IMG/VR virus record: IMGVR_UViG_3300032322_001562 | Span: 1-64,000 of that record | Reading direction: 5' to 3' (one strand) | Length of the DNA: 64,000 nucleotides | Origin: a virus | Shown here: positions 61,047-64,000 of the stretch, in pieces | Layout of the letters: every line of letters starts with the position of its first letter | Numbering within the stretch: position 1 is the first letter of the stretch | Position numbers and translations under genes: made by a program | The notes under the pieces: model-generated | What the model was told of the DNA's origin: nothing | Seen by the model: only the letters and a program-made list of their open reading frames with translations | Databases searched by the model: none

Positions 61047-62792
61047 TTATACCTCTGGTTCGGCTAGTGGTGGAGCTTGGGTTGGTATTGCTTCTCCCTC
61101 GGGCGAGGCGGCTGGCATTCCAGTTGCTTCCTGCAAAATTTGATCAATCTCTGGTGAAATTGGCGCACCGCTTTGTGCCATGTTCTGCTCGCGAACCTCT
61201 CCCATAATGTCTGGCGCAACAGCCCTGAGCAGAGATTCGGTGAGTTCTGGAGTAACCATTCCCTTTTGCAGAATAAAGCGAAGTGCAAATTCTTGTGGGT
61301 CTGGTGCGTCTGCATCCGAGAATCCATGAGCACGTCTCCAAGCGTTATATGAAACCGCCATCTTGTCGAATCCAGAGTCAGCGTCCGCTGCTCGGTCGTT
61401 GCGGGTGGCAACAAGACTTGGGTCGTACCAGATGCAAAGTTTCTTTACTTCATCTTCTGGATAGCCATTAGCAACTAGATATGGACGCAAGTACATAACA
61501 GTGAGCGCGTCAACAATCAAAAGCATCAGAGGCTCGATGTGTGCCTTGTAGAGGGCTTCATCGATTTGCATGGCGTTAGAGTATTTAACGTTGGCAAGTC
61601 CTGTTACAACATCCTTTGGAACGTCTAGGCCTTGCATGATTCTCTCGAGAACGCGGTCTGCACGCTGAGCAAGAGCTGGGTCGAAGGAACGCTCGAACTT
61701 GAACTGCTTGATACGGTCACCGAGTTCTGCAGGACCACGAATGATAAGCGGCACGACAGCTGACGCTGAATCTTCATCCTTAATCGGAGTGGTCATCGCA
61801 TCGATTAGTTGGTCTTCGAACTCGTCAGCCGCTTCCTCTGGGTTGTACTGCTCGTTGTAGTTACCCTCTTCATCGTACGGATAGTCAGGATCGGGAGACG
61901 CAGCGACTGAAAGACCGTCTGGAAGATAAAGGGCACCAGCGTTGAGGCGAGAGCGTGCAGTTGCACGGAATGTTCTGTTGAGGAGAAGCAGTTCAGCGCA
62001 AAGGTCAAGTAGACCTCGTAGCGAGCTGTCTGCTTCCTGGCTGTAGCGTGGGTGTGCTCTCCAAATACGACCAACGTAGGCAGTATTTGGAAGACGAACT
62101 ACGTCCTTGTTTCCAGTAGACATGCTAGAAGCAATGGAAGTTCCACCGGAAATATCACGACGCGGGTTGATGATGTAGTTACCCTTGGCGTCTACCTGCA
62201 ACTCGTCAACGGAACGGATGTCCCATGACTCTGGAAGCCCGGAACCAAGGCGCTCTGGAATCTGAACTAGGTAGCACTCTCCAGTAACCTGCAGGTTGAG
62301 AGCGGCGTCCTTTAGAAGACCTGGCTGACCGCCGTAAGCCGAGCTAAGACGGTCAAGCGCACGCTGTGCAGCTGCAGCAAGGCGTGGATCGATAGCCTCT
62401 ACCGAGTCGATAGGAGCTGGAGCCTCTGCAGGGTTAGATACTGCAGCTGCATAGAGGCGAATACGAGATACAACAGACGCAACTAAGTTAAAAGCGTACT
62501 TAACTTCACCGATTGCGTCGTAGTATTCCCATGCTTCAGTCTGCCAAGCAGTCGAGGCTGCATTTCGACGAGCTTTGAAGTACTCCGCTTCACTTCTGTC
62601 GTCTAGTCTGACCTGAGCTGCTGCTGCAGTTAGTGGGCGAGGGGTGTTAAATGCTTGAGGCTCGGCATAAACAATGCCAAAAGAGTCAATCGAGACTCCT
62701 GGAGCCACGCGAGTAGCATTCTTAGGAGCAGAAGCACGCATGTTGGTGCTTTTTTGCTCATTTTTTGGCGTTTCTCGCTTAAAAATACCCAA
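61047..62792 (-). CDS. Portal protein
   Basis: 581 residues from TTG 62792 (GGGAG upstream). SEAEYFKARRNAASTAWQTEAWEYYDAIGEVKYAFNLVASVVSRIRLYAAAV (about 67-118) is the portal wing opening of actinophages. VVRLPNTAYVGRIWRAHPRYSQEADSSLRGLLDLCAELLLLNRTFRATARSRLNAGALYLPDGL, FKFERSFDPALAQRADRVLERIMQGLDVPKDVVTGLANVKYSNAMQIDE are the stem and clip. The C-terminus is disordered (Pro/Glu). Twelve copies form the DNA channel to which terminase docks. Confidence 0.9.
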   Translation of the reverse strand: MGIFKRETPKNEQKSTNMRASAPKNATRVAPGVSIDSFGIVYAEPQAFNTPRPLTAAAAQVRLDDRSEAEYFKARRNAASTAWQTEAWEYYDAIGEVKYAFNLVASVVSRIRLYAAAVSNPAEAPAPIDSVEAIDPRLAAAAQRALDRLSSAYGGQPGLLKDAALNLQVTGECYLVQIPERLGSGLPESWDIRSVDELQVDAKGNYIINPRRDISGGTSIASSMSTGNKDVVRLPNTAYVGRIWRAHPRYSQEADSSLRGLLDLCAELLLLNRTFRATARSRLNAGALYLPDGLSVAASPDPDYPYDEEGNYNEQYNPEEAADEFEDQLIDAMTTPIKDEDSASAVVPLIIRGPAELGDRIKQFKFERSFDPALAQRADRVLERIMQGLDVPKDVVTGLANVKYSNAMQIDEALYKAHIEPLMLLIVDALTVMYLRPYLVANGYPEDEVKKLCIWYDPSLVATRNDRAADADSGFDKMAVSYNAWRRAHGFSDADAPDPQEFALRFILQKGMVTPELTESLLRAVAPDIMGEVREQNMAQSGAPISPEIDQILQEATGMPAASPEGEAIPTQAPPLAEPEV

Positions 62793-62810
62793 GGCGGGGC
62801 TCCCTGTCTC

Positions 62811-63101
62811 TTACCGCTCGATCCAGGCGGACAAAAGCCCGACCACAGCGGAAATGGCCATGATTAATGATACCACAAAGGTAAATTGAGGTAGGATTGA
62901 AGCTCCGGCAACGAGCGCGAATGACACCCAGAAGCCAGTGCACCAATTACAAGTGATTAAATATCCAATTTTTGTCGTTGGAGACCACTTTTTCCAAATC
63001 CAATTTCTAAAACCATCCAAAATTGCATCTGTTGTGATTAGGTGAGTGATTCTGTATGCAGCAAGTGCAAAAATCACGAAGTTAATTGTCGTTATATCCA
63101 T
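62811..63101 (-). CDS. DUF1360-type membrane protein
   Basis: 96 residues. ALAAYRITHLITTDAILDGFRNWIWKKW, then LITCNWCTGFWVSFALVAGASI and a C-terminal hydrophobic helix (FVVSLIMAISAVVGLLSAWI) form the DUF1360 pattern, with CxWCxGFWxS as signature. Two to three membrane segments. It is found in many actinophages near the portal or terminase genes. Function unknown; an infection or lysis-timing membrane role is possible. Confidence 0.75.
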   Translation of the reverse strand: MDITTINFVIFALAAYRITHLITTDAILDGFRNWIWKKWSPTTKIGYLITCNWCTGFWVSFALVAGASILPQFTFVVSLIMAISAVVGLLSAWIER

Positions 63102-63102
63102 T

Positions 63103-63465
63103 TTAGTCCTTAATCGAATTCAAGGTTTGATACGGGTTCCATCCACGAAGCCTAGACCCGCAGCCGCAACCAGTATCTTTCTTGAATGCTAGCATTTTTC
63201 CCGTCTTGGTGACAACCCTAGAATCAATTTTAGGGTCTTCAGACGGAAAGAACGTCTCATATGCTTCTCGAAATACGATCTGCGGACCTTCAGAGGAGTC
63301 TTTGGCGACCACGACATGCTCATCTGTAACTATCACCCTTGTAACTTCTAAGTATCTGGACCCTGGAGTAGGCTCGTAGCTTCGCAGCTGCGAAACGTCT
63401 TCGAGTTCTCCTGCAGCGATTGCTGCTAAGTGACAGGGAAACCTGTCCATAATGATTCTGGTCAC
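63103..63465 (-). CDS. Hypothetical protein between terminase and DUF1360
   Basis: 120 residues. YLEVTRVIVTDEHVVVAKDSSEGPQIVFREAYETFFPSEDPKIDSRVVTKTGKMLAFKKDTGCGCGSRLRGWNPY: a beta-rich domain followed by a CGCGSRLRGWNP motif near the C-terminus. That motif recurs in small actinophage proteins of this position. It overlaps the terminase stop by one base. No function known. Confidence 0.55.
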   Translation of the reverse strand: MTRIIMDRFPCHLAAIAAGELEDVSQLRSYEPTPGSRYLEVTRVIVTDEHVVVAKDSSEGPQIVFREAYETFFPSEDPKIDSRVVTKTGKMLAFKKDTGCGCGSRLRGWNPYQTLNSIKD

Positions 63466-64000
63466 TATCTTACCCTAAAAATTCTGCCTGCAGGCCGGCT
63501 GTTCGGACTAGTAACTCCTAGCTTACGGTCTGCAAAGCTTTTTGCTCGTATTTTTCCTCCGCTAAACCCTGGAGGCGGCTTAATCAGTAGTGCTGTGAGA
63601 GCGTGAACCAGTGCGTCCACTCGGTCAGGAGATTTTCCTTCGCCAGGAATCCACGAGTACATTTGAGACTCTAGGTCTTGCAAATAGCCGACGTGGTGAA
63701 CTCTCTGTTGTTCATAAGCTAGAACTGTAGGCTCAGCTCTTAGAGCTTTTCCATGCTTTGAGTGAACCTCAAGAACGTTAATAGTTGGGTCGATTGAGTT
63801 GATTGCGTTGCGTACAAGTGCGCCACCCTGATTAACTTCGGCAACGACGGGACAACCCCACTTACGAGCCATCTCCACAACTTTACGTGCCCAGGTATCT
63901 GGGGAACCATGAATTGTAGCGTCTTCAAGAACCCAAGCATTGCGCTTAAAGAGGTCTGGTTCTGCAGTCGCAGCGCAGACAACAATGCCACATTCGTCGC
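63465..64000 (-). CDS. terL: Terminase large subunit, C-terminal nuclease part (5' end outside window)
   Basis: About 177 residues visible, entering from the right edge without a start. DECGIVVCAATAEPDLFKRNAWVLEDATIHGSPDTWARKVVEMARKWGCPVVAEVNQGG (split by motif: DECGIVV, VLEDATIHGSPDTWA, VVAEVNQGG) has the acidic residues and GSPxxWA of the RNase H-like nuclease domain, and EQQRVHHVGYLQDLESQMYSWIPGEGKSPDRVDALVHALTALL the catalytic Asp near its end. It cuts and packages DNA through the portal encoded just downstream. Confidence 0.88.
   Translation of the reverse strand, partial: DECGIVVCAATAEPDLFKRNAWVLEDATIHGSPDTWARKVVEMARKWGCPVVAEVNQGGALVRNAINSIDPTINVLEVHSKHGKALRAEPTVLAYEQQRVHHVGYLQDLESQMYSWIPGEGKSPDRVDALVHALTALLIKPPPGFSGGKIRAKSFADRKLGVTSPNSRPAGRIFRVR

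Overview
The window is a contiguous piece of a tailed dsDNA phage (siphovirus-type) genome whose host is most likely an actinobacterium. The evidence is a WhiB-type iron-sulfur regulator, an MSMEG_6728-like protein, a DUF1360 membrane protein, and an HK97-type head with a siphovirus-like tail module laid out as in large actinophages. Base composition is moderate and TTG starts are common (portal, tape measure, the 1728-residue protease protein, several small genes). There is no tRNA, integrase, CRISPR array or recognisable endolysin. Both window ends cut genes. All family names come from reading motifs; no database search was made.

Layout: 1-9463 (+) is a block of virion surface proteins. Three glycine-rich paralogues, five collagen-like GPT-repeat proteins (one only a C-terminal remnant at the left edge), a BppU-like domain protein and a mucin-like poly-Thr protein lie there, interrupted by a free-standing HNH endonuclease. 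9496-12037 (+) holds small proteins, a radical SAM/SPASM enzyme and a GT60-like GlcNAc-transferase. 12034-15659 (-) has a mini zinc-finger protein, a GT-A glycosyltransferase and a Prim-Pol/D5 primase-helicase. 15887-20627 (+) is an operon with a membrane protein, an HTH protein, a metallophosphoesterase, a methyltransferase, a TagD-like cytidylyltransferase and glycosyltransferases.

20587-31041 (-) carries WhiB, small genes, another glycosyltransferase and the replication/recombination set: SSB-like protein, RecA-like ATPase, Cas4-like nuclease, SNF2 helicase with an HNH gene nested in another frame, RuvC-like nuclease and family A DNA polymerase. 31041-64000 (-) is the virion assembly module. 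In transcription order it runs: terminase (partial), DUF1360, portal, Dps-like protein, head-associated proteins, protease polyprotein, major capsid, second capsid-like protein, major tail protein, connectors, tail chaperones, tape measure, Dit, Tal-like, S74 tail-tip protein.

The most notable points are these. (1) Two programmed -1 frameshift sites of the same design: CCCAAAT in the tail chaperones, and CCCAAAA abutting a UAG stop, which would fuse a 902-residue head protein to a zincin plus ADP-ribosyltransferase-like protein (about 1606 residues). (2) An intact HNH endonuclease gene lies inside the SNF2 helicase ORF in a different frame, while the helicase frame stays open through it. (3) A possible virion glycosylation system pairs Thr-rich mucin and GPT-collagen surface proteins with a GT60-like transferase that appears to start at an ATT codon, plus further sugar-related enzymes. 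(4) A GGGTAAAAT-type element recurs in gaps upstream of genes, and very stable hairpins follow the capsid, tail and SSB genes.
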